Positions 18,990 to 27,950 of a stretch of DNA of 64,000 bases are shown here, piece after piece. The position numbers and the translations under genes were made by a program. The notes beneath the pieces were generated by a model that saw only the letters and a program-made list of their open reading frames with translations, searched no databases and was not told where the DNA came from. Within the stretch, counting starts at the first letter, position 1. Each line of letters starts with the position of its first letter. The DNA comes from an uncultured Hyphomicrobiales bacterium. Its GTDB lineage: Bacteria; Pseudomonadota; Alphaproteobacteria; Rhizobiales; Beijerinckiaceae. The stretch covers positions 49,358 through 113,357 of the forward strand of contig CAIOVE010000085.1 in assembly GCA_903861645.1 (NCBI GenBank), given 5' to 3'.

Positions 18990-20078
18990 TCAGTAGGGCT
19001 CGAAGTCCCGCAGGGCCGGAATGACCTGTTCGCCGAACAACCGGATGGAGCGCATGAGATCCTCCTCCGGCAGGTCGGAGAAGTTGAATTCGCCCATGAA
19101 GGTGTTGAACAGGCCCTTTTCGGCCGCGTTTCGCAGTTTTTCCGTAACCGTTTTGGGCGAACCGATGAACACCAGCTCGTTTTCCATGATGAACTGGGGG
19201 TTGAACAGGTTCGCCATCAGTCGGGTCGCGCCGGTTTCGCCGCGCTTGGTGAACATCTCGGCATGGGCGGCGGCGCGCTGTTCAAAGGTTTCGCCGGGCT
19301 TTGGCGCCGGCAGGAATCCTTCGTAGGCGCGGCTGGCGCGGAACAGCGCCTTTTCGATCGCCTTCTCGTCGGTCTCATCTACATAGACGACCGTGCAATA
19401 GGCGAGATTGGGCTTGTGTTTCCAGCCGGCGGCCTTCCACTGCTCCAGAAACACGCGATATTTCGGCGCGGCCTCCTCGCGCGGATAGACCAGGAAATAA
19501 CCGCTGTTGATGCCGTTTTTCGCGCAGAACTCCAGCGTCTCCGGATCGCGGCTCATCATCCAGAGGGGCGGATGCGGCTTTTGCACCGGCAGCACCGACA
19601 GTTGCGCGCCTGGCGTCTTGTGGTTTTCGCCGTTGTAGGAATAGGGCTGCGTGTCGCCGTAGGCGACGCGCATGTAATCGACGAACTCCATCGTGGGGGA
19701 CTTGCGGAACCCGTAATCGAGGCCAAACGGCTTGAAATAGTCGGGATTGATGCCAGGCACGAGGCCGCATTCCATGCGTCCGCCCAGCATCTGGTCGACG
19801 ATGGCGATTTCCTCGGCCAGCCGCAGCGCGGGATAGAGCGGCACGATATAGCCCATCGGCCCCACGCGCATGCGCTTGGTGCGGGCGCCGGCGCCCACGG
19901 CGTAGAGAGAGGGCGAGGACATCCAGCTTTCGTCCGGTCGGCAATGATGCTCGACGCAGAAGCCGTAATCGAAGCCGAGATCGTCGCACAGGCCCAGTTC
20001 GCGCCAGAGCTGCTCGTAGCGCTCATGAGGCGTCATGTTGGGCTTGGCCCAGATGTGCGAGAAATGCGCGAATTTCAT
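18990..20078 (-). CDS. LLM-class flavin-dependent monooxygenase (bacterial luciferase-like)
   Basis: 362-residue TIM-barrel flavoprotein of the luciferase-like monooxygenase family, expected to use reduced FMN from a separate reductase. Typical pieces: GFDYGFCVEHHCRPDESW, RVGPMGYIVPLYPALRLAEEIAIVDQMLGGRMECGLVPGI, PHPPLWMMSRDPETLEFCAKNG and FIGSPKTVTEKLRNAAEKG. Substrate unknown. It is a single gene between comM and ilvE, all minus strand. A second, only distantly similar LLM protein is encoded at 32444-33562. Confidence 0.9.
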   Translation of the reverse strand: MKFAHFSHIWAKPNMTPHERYEQLWRELGLCDDLGFDYGFCVEHHCRPDESWMSSPSLYAVGAGARTKRMRVGPMGYIVPLYPALRLAEEIAIVDQMLGGRMECGLVPGINPDYFKPFGLDYGFRKSPTMEFVDYMRVAYGDTQPYSYNGENHKTPGAQLSVLPVQKPHPPLWMMSRDPETLEFCAKNGINSGYFLVYPREEAAPKYRVFLEQWKAAGWKHKPNLAYCTVVYVDETDEKAIEKALFRASRAYEGFLPAPKPGETFEQRAAAHAEMFTKRGETGATRLMANLFNPQFIMENELVFIGSPKTVTEKLRNAAEKGLFNTFMGEFNFSDLPEEDLMRSIRLFGEQVIPALRDFEPY

Positions 20079-20160
20079 CGACCGTGATCTCCCTTGTTGT
20101 CATCGTCTTGTACGGGAGTTCGCGGCGCCTGGTCCACCGGTCAAAACAGCGCGGCGGCGA

Positions 20161-21036
20161 TCAGCCGCCGTTCACCAACCGCGCGTAATCCTCCATGAGC
20201 AGGCGCGACACCTGACCGGGCATGAAACGATAGGGACCGATTTCCGAGACGGGCGTGACCTCCGCGCCCGTGCCGCAGAGAAAACATTCGTCGAAACCGG
20301 AAAGTTCCTCTGGCGGGATGTGGCGCTCCGCCACCTCGATGCCGCGGCGACGGGCGAGGTCGATGATCGCGCGGCGGGTGATGCCATCGAGGAAACAATC
20401 GGCGATCGGCGTATGCAGAACTCCGTCGCGCGCGAACATGATGTTGGCGCCGGTGCATTCGGCGACGAAGCCGCGCCAGTCGAGCATCATGGCGTCGGCG
20501 TAGCCCTTGCGCTCGGCCGCGTGCTTGGAGATCGTACAAATCATGTAGAGGCCCGACGCCTTGGCGTGGCAGGGCGCGGTTCGAGGATCGGGGCGGCGGT
20601 ATTCGGCGATATCGAGGCGCACGCCCTTCATCTTTTCCGAGACGTCGAACATGCTCGGCCAATCCCAGGCCGCGATGGCGACGTGAATGGAGGATTGCCG
20701 CGCGGCGACGGCCATCGTTTCGCCCCCACGCCATGCGATGGGCCGTATGTAGCAAGACTTGAATCCGTTGGCGGAGACAACCGCGCGCTTGGCGGCGTCG
20801 AGGGCGGCCGCATCGTAGGGAATCTCGAAATCAAGCAGGCGGGCGGACCTCAGCAATCGCTCGGAATGTTCAGTCGACCTGAAGATCGCGCCCCGATAGG
20901 CCCGCTCGCCCTCGAAAACCGTGGAGGCGTAATGCAGACCATGCGAAAGAACTGGCAAACTGGCGTCGCTCCGGGGACGGAGGGAGCCGTCAAGCCAGAT
21001 GAAGCCCTCCTCCCGGTCTTCTGGGTGCGTCGACAT
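20161..21036 (-). CDS. ilvE: Branched-chain amino acid aminotransferase (class IV)
   Basis: 291-residue fold-type IV PLP enzyme that interconverts Leu/Ile/Val and their 2-oxo acids. Seen: DGSLRPRSDASLPVLSHGLHYASTVFEGERAYRG near the N-terminus, the PLP Lys in CHAKASGLYMICTISKHAA, MLDWRGFVAECTGANIMFARDG, FLDGITRRAIIDLARRRGIEV and the phosphate-binding FLCGTGAEVTPVSEIG. Length and motifs match the IlvE group rather than D-amino acid transaminase. It is divergent from the MarR-type regulator gene by 114 bp, an arrangement I recall from several Hyphomicrobiales. Confidence 0.93.
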   Translation of the reverse strand: MSTHPEDREEGFIWLDGSLRPRSDASLPVLSHGLHYASTVFEGERAYRGAIFRSTEHSERLLRSARLLDFEIPYDAAALDAAKRAVVSANGFKSCYIRPIAWRGGETMAVAARQSSIHVAIAAWDWPSMFDVSEKMKGVRLDIAEYRRPDPRTAPCHAKASGLYMICTISKHAAERKGYADAMMLDWRGFVAECTGANIMFARDGVLHTPIADCFLDGITRRAIIDLARRRGIEVAERHIPPEELSGFDECFLCGTGAEVTPVSEIGPYRFMPGQVSRLLMEDYARLVNGG

Positions 21037-21117
21037 CGTCGAATTCTCCGGCCGGGCATGGCGCGCGGTTGAAAAATGCCCGGTTTCAGGCAGAAGTTAG
21101 CAGGCGGGCGATATTAT

Positions 21118-21132
21118 GTCAATATTACTGAC
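21118..21132. promoter_or_regulatory. Possible operator between ilvE and the MarR-type gene
   Basis: GTCA-ATATTAC-TGAC forms a short inverted repeat inside an AT-rich patch (21110-21140), 18 bases before the MarR-type ATG. Such patches often bind the encoded regulator, but the arms are only four bases. Confidence 0.3.
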
Positions 21133-21150
21133 CTACTTTGGAGCGACTTG

Positions 21151-21696
21151 ATGGACGGGACGGGCCCGGCGGCGGCCGACGATCCGCGAATCGTCGCGGG
21201 AAACGCGGCGCCGGAAGCGGACGACGCGCCGATGTTCGACTTCATCGAACTGATGTTTTTCGCCTATCGCGACTTCGTCGGCGATCCCGACCGCTTGCTG
21301 GAGAGCCTGCGCTTTGGTCGCGCGCACCATCGTGTGTTGCATTTCGTCAACCGGCAAACCGGCCTCACCGTGGCGGAGCTGCTGGATATTCTGCGCATCA
21401 CCAAGCAAAGCCTGTCGCGCGTGCTGAAGGACTTGCTGGATCAGGGATACGTGGAGCAGCGCGCCGGCGTGGTGGACCGACGCCAGCGACAGCTTTTTCC
21501 CACGCCGCGCGGCAGGCGGTTGGCGATGGATCTCGCCCGGTTGCAGAGCGAGCGGTTCGCCCGCGCGCTCGCGACGCTGCCGCCCGGCGCGCGCGAGAGC
21601 GCGATCGAATTTCTTCTCGCGGTCATCGATCCCGACGAGCGCGAAAAGGTCCGGCGCCTCATCTGGCCGGCGGACGGGGAGACGATCAGCCGATGA
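21151..21696 (+). CDS. MarR-family transcriptional regulator (PetP-like)
   Basis: 181-residue winged-helix protein. The core FIELMFFAYRDFVGDPDRLLESLRFGRAHHRVLHFVNRQTGLTVAELLDIL leads into the recognition helix ITKQSLSRVLKDLLDQGYVEQRAGVVDRRQRQLFPTPRGRRLA, a normal MarR wing. ATG 21151 is chosen because GGAG lies at 21140-21143; a longer reading from 21076 has no such site. Its TGA overlaps the next ATG as ATGA. A MarR-type gene followed by an OmpR-type gene recalls petP-petR of Rhodobacter capsulatus, known from cytochrome bc1 regulation; whether the role is the same here is an inference. Confidence 0.88.
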   Translation: MDGTGPAAADDPRIVAGNAAPEADDAPMFDFIELMFFAYRDFVGDPDRLLESLRFGRAHHRVLHFVNRQTGLTVAELLDILRITKQSLSRVLKDLLDQGYVEQRAGVVDRRQRQLFPTPRGRRLAMDLARLQSERFARALATLPPGARESAIEFLLAVIDPDEREKVRRLIWPADGETISR

Positions 21697-22406
21697 GCAA
21701 TGGCACAGCCCTGATAGCGCCGCCCGACGACGCCGCCCATTTGCTGCTCGTCGACGACGACCGCCGCATCCGCGCGCTGCTGTCGCGTTACCTCGCGACA
21801 CAGGGCTATCGCGTCACCACCGCGGAGGACGCGCAGGACGCCTGGCGAAGGCTGGAATCGCTGGCCTTCGACCTGATCGTTCTCGACGTCATGATGCCCG
21901 GCGAAAACGGCTTTGATTTCGCCACCCGGCTTCGCCGCGACTCGCGCGTGCCCATTCTCATGCTGACGGCCCGTTCTGACACGAGCGACCGGGTGCGTGG
22001 TCTCGAAGCCGGCGCGGACGACTATCTGTCGAAGCCCTTCGAGCCGAAGGAACTCGCGCTGCGCATCGCCTCCATCCTGCGTCGCGCGCCGCCGCCGCGC
22101 GAGGCGCAGGCGCCGCAAGCCATCGCGAAATTCGGCGACTTCACCTTCGATATCGAACGCGGCGAGTTGCGCCAACTGGAGGAAACCATTCGCCTGACCG
22201 ATCGCGAGCGAACGATGATGCAGATGCTGGCGCGCGGCGACGGGGAAGCCGTTTCGCGCGAGGCGCTGGCGGGCGATGGCGCCAACGAACGCACCATCGA
22301 CGTGCAAATCAACCGCCTGCGCCGCAAGATCGAGCGCGACCCCGCCAATCCCGTTTACCTGCAGACCGCGCGCGGCGCCGGCTACAGGCTCATGCTGGAT
22401 CGCTAG
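21693..22406 (+). CDS. OmpR/PhoB-family response regulator (PetR-like)
   Basis: 237 residues. Receiver domain at about 16-125 with acidic pocket DDD (21-23), phosphoacceptor Asp65 in LIVLDVMMPG, Thr92 in LTAR and Lys114 in LSKPFEP. C-terminal winged helix: FGDFTFDIERGELRQ, LTDRERTMMQML, ERTIDVQINRLRRKIERDPANPVYLQTARGAGYRLM. Start codon overlaps the MarR-type stop and its own stop abuts the kinase ATG, so the three genes form one tightly coupled operon. Confidence 0.95.
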   Translation: MSNGTALIAPPDDAAHLLLVDDDRRIRALLSRYLATQGYRVTTAEDAQDAWRRLESLAFDLIVLDVMMPGENGFDFATRLRRDSRVPILMLTARSDTSDRVRGLEAGADDYLSKPFEPKELALRIASILRRAPPPREAQAPQAIAKFGDFTFDIERGELRQLEETIRLTDRERTMMQMLARGDGEAVSREALAGDGANERTIDVQINRLRRKIERDPANPVYLQTARGAGYRLMLDR

Positions 22407-23798
22407 ATGACGGACCGCGCCACGCAGGGAACGAGTGGTTTCTTTCCGGCCTATTTCGTCCGGACGCGCGCGGCGTGGCGCGGGCTGGCGCGCGCGATCG
22501 CGGACATGCTGCCCAAGGGACTTTACGCCCGCGCCCTGCTGATCGTGATCGTGCCCATGGTGATCCTGCAATCGGTGATCGCCTATTTCTTCATGGAGCG
22601 ACATTGGCAGACCGTGACGTATCGCCTGTCGGCGGCCGTCGTTCACGACATCGGCGCCGTCGTCGACATCTACAACGCCAATCCGTCGCCGGAAGCCGCA
22701 GCGGCATGGAAGCAGATCGCCGCCGACCGCTTTGGCCTCGACATCGAACTGTTGCCGACGCGCGATCTGCCGAAGGCGATGCCCAAGCCGTTCTTCTCGT
22801 TGCTCGACAGCGCCCTGTCGCGTGAACTGGCCACGCAGATCAGACGACCTTTCTGGATCGACACCGTGGGCCGATCCAGTTTCGTCGAGATCAGGGTCTT
22901 GCTGGACAACGCCGTGTTGCGCGTGATCGCGCGACGCAATTCGGCCTACGCGTCGAATTCGGAAATTTTCATTCTGTGGATGGTCGGCACGTCGCTGGTG
23001 CTGATTGGCCTCGCCATCGCCTTCCTGCGCAACCAGATCCGTCCGATCCTCCGGTTGGCGCGCGCAGCGCAGGACTTCGGCAAGGGACGCGACGTCGATT
23101 TCCGCCCGCATGGCGCGCGCGAGGTGCGACAGGCGACCTACGCCTTCGCCGAGATGAAGCGTCGCATCGAGCGCGCGATGGAGCAGCGCACCGCCATGCT
23201 CAACGGCGTCAGTCACGATCTGCGGACCATTCTCACGCGGTTCAAGCTGTCGCTCGCGCTGATGGAGGATGGCGTGGAGGCCGAGGCGCTGCGCAAGGAC
23301 GTCGACGAGATGCAGCGCATGCTGGAGGCTTATCTGTCCTTCGCGCGCGGCGACGCGGGCGAGGCGGCGGCGCCCACGGACATGCACGCCCTGCTTGACG
23401 AGTTGAAGGCGGACGCGGAACGCCATGGCCATGAAACGCGCGTGCAATTCTCGGGCGATGGCGTCGTCACCGTGCGCGCGGACGCGTTCAAGCGTTGCCT
23501 CGCCAATCTCGTGGGCAACGCGCAACGACATGGCGACCTCATCGAGATCACTGGCGCGCGCGACTCGCGCTTTCTGACCGTTCACGTCGACGACGATGGG
23601 CCGGGGATTCCACCGGACCAGCGCGAGGATGTATTCCGTCCCTTTTTCCGGCTCGACGAGGCGCGCAATCAGGACGAGGGCGGCACGGGCCTCGGACTCG
23701 TCATCGCGCGCGATGTCGCGCGGTCGCATGGCGGCGACATCGTGCTGGGACAGGCGCCGATCGGTGGATTGCGCGCGACGGTTCGCGTGCCGGTTTAA
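22407..23798 (+). CDS. EnvZ-like sensor histidine kinase
   Basis: 463 residues. Transmembrane helix 1 at about 41-61, a periplasmic domain of about 125 residues, helix 2 at about 187-207, HAMP segment (RNQIRPILRLARAAQDFGKG), dimerisation/phosphoacceptor helix with His270 in NGVSHDLRTILTRFKLSLALM, then the ATPase domain: N-box NLVGNAQRHGD, G1 DDGPGIPPDQ, F-box VFRPFFRLDEARN and G2 GGTGLGLVIARDVARSHGG. The H-box normally reads SHDLRTPLTR; here Pro is Ile. The kinase gene abuts its response regulator and is convergent with the Anbu operon (2-bp gap). Signal unknown. Confidence 0.94.
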   Translation: MTDRATQGTSGFFPAYFVRTRAAWRGLARAIADMLPKGLYARALLIVIVPMVILQSVIAYFFMERHWQTVTYRLSAAVVHDIGAVVDIYNANPSPEAAAAWKQIAADRFGLDIELLPTRDLPKAMPKPFFSLLDSALSRELATQIRRPFWIDTVGRSSFVEIRVLLDNAVLRVIARRNSAYASNSEIFILWMVGTSLVLIGLAIAFLRNQIRPILRLARAAQDFGKGRDVDFRPHGAREVRQATYAFAEMKRRIERAMEQRTAMLNGVSHDLRTILTRFKLSLALMEDGVEAEALRKDVDEMQRMLEAYLSFARGDAGEAAAPTDMHALLDELKADAERHGHETRVQFSGDGVVTVRADAFKRCLANLVGNAQRHGDLIEITGARDSRFLTVHVDDDGPGIPPDQREDVFRPFFRLDEARNQDEGGTGLGLVIARDVARSHGGDIVLGQAPIGGLRATVRVPV

Positions 23799-23800
23799 GT

Positions 23801-24547
23801 CTACTTCCTGACGCCGTAGGGCGGCCGCGGAATGCCGGCGTGCGCCTGCCGCAAGGCGATCGACCAGCGGTCGCGAAGCTCATGGAAATAGGGATCGGCG
23901 TTGTCGATCCGTTCATCGACCTCGAGATCGAGACTGTCGCGCCGGCACAGGGCGATATCGATTGGCAGGCCGACGCCAATGTTGGAGCGCATGGTGGAAT
24001 CCATCGACACCAGCGAGACCTTCAGCGCGTCGTGGATGTCGGTTTCGAAACCGACGGCGCGATCGAGCACGGGCTTGCCGTATTTGTATTCACCAATCTG
24101 GAAATAGGGCGCGTCGCGCCCGCATTCGATGAAATTTCCCGCCGCGTAGATCAGGAACAAACGCATCTCGTCGTCGCCGATCTGCCCGCCGAACAGGAAT
24201 GACACCTCGAATTTCACGTTGCTTTGCTCGTAGGCCTCGCCCTCCAGCGCGTGAACGCGGCGCACGGCGCGCCCGATCAGTTGGGCGCCGTCGAACATGG
24301 TCTTGCAGGTCGCGAGTTTTTCAATCTCGTGCGTTTCGGGGTTTTCGATCCCCGCGCGCAGCAGATGCAGGATGCTTTGGGTGGCCGAGAGATTGCCCGC
24401 GCTGGCGATCATCATGACATGCTGGCCCGGCTGGATGAACCGGTGCAGCTTGCGATAGGTGGAGACGTTGTCGACGCCCGCGTTGGTGCGCGTGTCGGCG
24501 ATCATCACCAGCCCCTCGCGCACCAGAATTCCGCAGCAGTAAGTCAC
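23801..24547 (-). CDS. Anbu, proteasome-type peptidase
   Basis: 248-residue Ntn-hydrolase of the Anbu (ancestral beta subunit) family. The N-terminus MTYCCGILVREGLVMIADTRTNAGVDNVSTYRKLH is diagnostic; Thr2 should become the N-terminal nucleophile after Met removal. VSLVSMDSTMRSNIGVGLPIDIALCRRD is another conserved block. Known Anbu proteins form open helical or washer-like assemblies and their substrates are unclear. It is the last gene of a minus-strand operon that encodes a circularly permuted ATP-grasp protein, an alpha-E protein and a transglutaminase-like protein, the standard Anbu neighbourhood. Confidence 0.94.
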   Translation of the reverse strand: MTYCCGILVREGLVMIADTRTNAGVDNVSTYRKLHRFIQPGQHVMMIASAGNLSATQSILHLLRAGIENPETHEIEKLATCKTMFDGAQLIGRAVRRVHALEGEAYEQSNVKFEVSFLFGGQIGDDEMRLFLIYAAGNFIECGRDAPYFQIGEYKYGKPVLDRAVGFETDIHDALKVSLVSMDSTMRSNIGVGLPIDIALCRRDSLDLEVDERIDNADPYFHELRDRWSIALRQAHAGIPRPPYGVRK

Positions 24548-24608
24548 GTTCGTCCTCCCCGGACTTTCATTGGTTGGCCCCGGGACGCGTGATCGCGGCG
24601 CGGCCTTA

Positions 24609-25433
24609 TCAGTACCGCGGACGCGCTTGCACGCGCGTCACGCGAAACGTCTCCGTGATCGTTTCGCCGTCGCCGCCCGAGCGCGCGCCCCTGAACGGCG
24701 CCGCGCCGAGATGATCCAGCCCGCGGGCGAGGCAGACATGCTGCTCGCGCGGCGACTCGCCCGTGAGCGCGTCAAAACCAACCCAGCCAAGATCTTCGAT
24801 ATACGCCTCGGCCCAGGCGTGTCCAAACCCCTCCTCGGCCGCGTCGGCCTTCGGCAGGAAATAACCACCGACGAACCGCGCTGGCGCGTCCATCAGCCGC
24901 GCGCAGGCAACGAACGCATGGGCGAAATCCTGAGCATGGCCAGCGCCGGCGGCGAAGGCCATGGCGACGGGTTCGCCCGCGTAAACGCCCACGTCGAGGC
25001 GCGCCATGCGATCGTGCAGGGCGTCCATCAATTCGTGCATTCTGGCCAGCCGCGTATCGGCGCGCGCCATGACCGCGCGCGCGAATTCGCGCATGGCGTC
25101 GTCGGCATGGGTCAGGTCCGAAGGACGCAAATAAAGTTCCGGCGGAAACCGTTCGGTCGCTCCACCGGCGACCCCGGCGGTCTCGAATGTTTCGATTTCG
25201 CCGTCGACGGTTATGGCGAACCGGTTCATCGGCCCCGCCGCCGTGCACGCGTGCGTGATGTTGCCGAAGGCGTCCTCGGCGGCGCGCAGGGCGCAATCAA
25301 GGTCCGCGTCGATGCGCCAATAAGCGATGCGCTGGCCCTCGTGGTTGCGCGGCGTGAGACGCAGGATTTGCGTCACGCCCCGCGCGGGAACGGCGAACTC
25401 ATGGACGATACGGTGGGAGATACGAACGAGCAT
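24609..25433 (-). CDS. Transglutaminase-like protein with a missing catalytic cysteine
   Basis: 274 residues. N-terminal beta domain (HRIVHEFAVPARGVTQILRLTPRNHEGQRI...) and a transglutaminase core. The expected catalytic block is G-x-C-x-D-F-A-H; here it reads GHAQDFAH with Ala at position 167 (GCT codon read from 24935-24933). The later catalytic His and Asp appear present in FGHAWAEAYIEDLGWVGFDALTGE. A nearby Cys (FVACARL) is ten residues downstream and not in the usual place. The protein may thus be a non-catalytic relative or use different chemistry. Third gene of the Anbu operon, 5 bp after the alpha-E gene. Family call is firm; enzyme activity doubtful. Confidence 0.88.
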   Translation of the reverse strand: MLVRISHRIVHEFAVPARGVTQILRLTPRNHEGQRIAYWRIDADLDCALRAAEDAFGNITHACTAAGPMNRFAITVDGEIETFETAGVAGGATERFPPELYLRPSDLTHADDAMREFARAVMARADTRLARMHELMDALHDRMARLDVGVYAGEPVAMAFAAGAGHAQDFAHAFVACARLMDAPARFVGGYFLPKADAAEEGFGHAWAEAYIEDLGWVGFDALTGESPREQHVCLARGLDHLGAAPFRGARSGGDGETITETFRVTRVQARPRY

Positions 25434-25438
25434 CGGCG

Positions 25439-26395
25439 TCAGTTAACCAGATATTGTTCGGCGATTTCCCATCCGAGCCGATTGTTGTCGTCGACGAAGG
25501 CGGTGATGAATTCATGCAGGCCAGTGGCGAAAACCTGATCCATCGAGGTGTTTTCAAGCCGCGTGAGCACGTTGCGCGCGTGACGTTGCGCCGCGCCCTG
25601 TCGGCCATAGGCGCGCCCGATGGAATCGAGAAATCGCTGGATATTGTCGTAGCATGAAATCAGCGAACGCGGCATTTCCTGCCGCAGGATCAGCAGGTCG
25701 GCGATGAGCCACGGCTTGACGCTGTCGCGATAGATCCAGTTGTACGACGTCAGGGCGGACACCGCGCGCAAAATCGCGGTCCATTGAAAATAATCGAGCG
25801 AGCCGCCGACGACCTCGGTGTCGGGCAGCAGCAAATTGTATTTCACGTCGAGAATGCGCGCCGTGTTGTCCGCGCGCTCGAGATAAAGCCCGAGGCGGCC
25901 AAACCAGTAGGCGTCGTTGCGCAGCATGGTCCGGTAGCAGGAGCCGTCGACGTCGAGCGACAGCTTCATCGCCAGATCGAGCAATTGCCCGAGTATCTGC
26001 GGATCGGAACGCACGCCGGCGCGCGACTGCTCGAGCTTTTTCAGCTCCAGCCAACCCATGTTGATGGAATCCCAGGTTTCCGCCGTCAGCGCGGTGCGGA
26101 CCGCGCGCGCGTTGAAGCGGCCGTTCTCGATGCAGTTGACGATGGAGGACGGATTGTTGGCGTCATAGACGAGAAAATCGATCACCTTGTCCGGCGTGAT
26201 CGCGTCATGCATTTCCTTGAAGCGTTCCAGCCCGCCCGCGGAGGAGAGCGCGCTTTCCCATTCCGCGCGATCGCCGCCATTGGCTGAGGGCAGCGCCGCC
26301 AGCCGCAGCGTCGTGTTGACGATGCGGGCGAGATAGTCCGCGCGCTCCATGTAACGGGCGAGCCAATAGAGATTATCAGCGGTTCTCGCGAGCAT
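25439..26395 (-). CDS. Alpha-E domain protein
   Basis: 318-residue all-helical protein with the alpha-E start MLARTADNLYWLARYMERADYLARIVNTTLRL and the characteristic WFGRLGLYLERADNTARILDVKYNLLLP. The family always accompanies circularly permuted ATP-grasp and transglutaminase-like proteins in a putative peptide-ligase/peptidase system, and its role is not established. It lies 8 bp after the ATP-grasp gene, within the Anbu operon. Confidence 0.94.
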   Translation of the reverse strand: MLARTADNLYWLARYMERADYLARIVNTTLRLAALPSANGGDRAEWESALSSAGGLERFKEMHDAITPDKVIDFLVYDANNPSSIVNCIENGRFNARAVRTALTAETWDSINMGWLELKKLEQSRAGVRSDPQILGQLLDLAMKLSLDVDGSCYRTMLRNDAYWFGRLGLYLERADNTARILDVKYNLLLPDTEVVGGSLDYFQWTAILRAVSALTSYNWIYRDSVKPWLIADLLILRQEMPRSLISCYDNIQRFLDSIGRAYGRQGAAQRHARNVLTRLENTSMDQVFATGLHEFITAFVDDNNRLGWEIAEQYLVN

Positions 26396-26403
26396 GATGA
26401 TTT

Positions 26404-27837
26404 TCAGCCGAGGTTGGAATCGTCGATGACCCAGGTGTCCTTGGTGCCGCCGCCCTGACTCGAGTTGACGACGAGCGAGCCCTCCTTGAGCGCGACGCGC
26501 GTCAGGCCGCCGGGCACCACGCGCGACCCATGGGCGCCGGTCAGGACGAACGGCCTGAGATCGACGTGTCGCGGAGCGACGCCCGTGGGAAAGGACGCCG
26601 GGCAGCTCGAGAGCGACAGGGTTGGCTGGGCGATGAAATTATTCGGGTCGCGCGCGAGCTTGCCCGCGAAAAGCTCGATGTCGGCCTTGCTGGCGTGCGG
26701 GCCAACCAGCATGCCATAGCCGCCGGAGCCGTTGACCTCCTTGACCACCAGTTCGGGCAAGTGCTCCAGCACGTATTTGAGCGAGTCCGGCTCGCGGCAG
26801 CGCCATGTCGGCACGTTCTTGAGCAGCGACTCCTCGCCCAGATAAAAGCGGATGATCTCGGGCATATAGGTGTAAACGGCCTTGTCGTCGGCGACGCCCG
26901 TGCCCACGGCGTTGGCGAGCGTCACGTTGCCCGCCTGATAGGCGCTCATCAGGCCGGCCACGCCGAGCATGGAATCCGGTCGGAACGCGAGCGGGTCGAG
27001 ATAGTCGTCGTCGAGGCGGCGATAGATCACATCGACGCGCTTGGGGCCTTGCGTCGTGCGCATGTAAACAACGTCGTCGCGGACGATGAGATCGCGGCCC
27101 TCCACCAGTTCGACCCCGAGCTTGTCGGCGAGAAATGAGTGCTCGTAATAAGCGGAGTTGAACTGGCCCGGCGTCAGCACGGCGATGGTGGGATCGGCGC
27201 CCGCGCCCAACGGCGCGACGGACCGCAGGCAGGCCAGCAGTTCGTTCGGATAGGACTCGACCGGCGCGACGCGGTGCATGGCGAAGAGGTCCGGCAACAA
27301 CCGCATCATCGCCTCGCGGTTTTCCAGCATGTAGGAAACGCCGGAGGGCGTGCGCACGTTGTCCTCGAGGACGTAAAAATCCTTCTCGTCCACCCTGACG
27401 ATGTCGATGCCGGCAATCTGGACGTAAACGCCATGGGGCACGGCGCGGCCCGCCATTTCCGGGCGGAAGGCGGGGTTGCGATAGATGATATCGGAGGGCA
27501 CGACGCCGGCCCGCAGAATATCGGCCTTGCCGTAGAGGTCGGCGAGGAACAGGTTCAGCGCCTTGACGCGCTGGACGAGGCCGGCCTCGAGACGCGCCCA
27601 CTCGGACTGGCCGAGAATGCGCGGCACGATGTCGAAGGGAATCAATCGTTCGGTCGATTCCTGATCGCCATAGACCGCGAAGGTAATGCCCATCCGGCGG
27701 AACATCAGTTCGGCCTGGGAGCGGCGCGAAGCCAGCAACTCCGTCGGGGTTTCCTCGAGCCAGCGGGCGACCCGCTTGTACAAATCCCGCGGACCATTCG
27801 CCGTGGTCATTTCATCGAAGTGAGACGCCGAAGCCAC
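26404..27837 (-). CDS. Circularly permuted type-2 ATP-grasp protein
   Basis: 477 residues. Conserved blocks: MFRRMGITFAVYGDQESTERLIPFDIVPRIL, VKALNLFLADLYG, DIVRVDEKDFYVLEDNVRTPSGVSYMLENRE, DVIYRRLDDDYLDPLAF, GNVTLANAVGTGVADDKAVYTYMPEIIRFYLGEE, VVKEVNGSGGYGMLVGP and the C-terminal RPFVLTGAHGSRVVPGGLTRVAL...SQGGGTKDTWV. The family is predicted to make peptide-like bonds with ATP. The GTG at 27837 is preferred to ATG 27810 because the family's conserved FDEM segment lies between them. First gene of the Anbu operon. Confidence 0.93.
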   Translation of the reverse strand: MASASHFDEMTTANGPRDLYKRVARWLEETPTELLASRRSQAELMFRRMGITFAVYGDQESTERLIPFDIVPRILGQSEWARLEAGLVQRVKALNLFLADLYGKADILRAGVVPSDIIYRNPAFRPEMAGRAVPHGVYVQIAGIDIVRVDEKDFYVLEDNVRTPSGVSYMLENREAMMRLLPDLFAMHRVAPVESYPNELLACLRSVAPLGAGADPTIAVLTPGQFNSAYYEHSFLADKLGVELVEGRDLIVRDDVVYMRTTQGPKRVDVIYRRLDDDYLDPLAFRPDSMLGVAGLMSAYQAGNVTLANAVGTGVADDKAVYTYMPEIIRFYLGEESLLKNVPTWRCREPDSLKYVLEHLPELVVKEVNGSGGYGMLVGPHASKADIELFAGKLARDPNNFIAQPTLSLSSCPASFPTGVAPRHVDLRPFVLTGAHGSRVVPGGLTRVALKEGSLVVNSSQGGGTKDTWVIDDSNLG

Positions 27838-27950
27838 CTGCTGGACCCTTACGACCGAGACGGGCGATTTCCCGTCACATCCTTCGAAGCAAACAGCATA
27901 CCATGCGCCGGCGCCGCGCGAACATCCGTATTGGGCAGAATGACGGCGGC

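Noticed and set aside
21441..23729. A 762-codon minus-strand frame opposite the response regulator and kinase
   Set aside because: Composition is typical of a shadow frame; the opposite strand has an unmistakable two-component operon.
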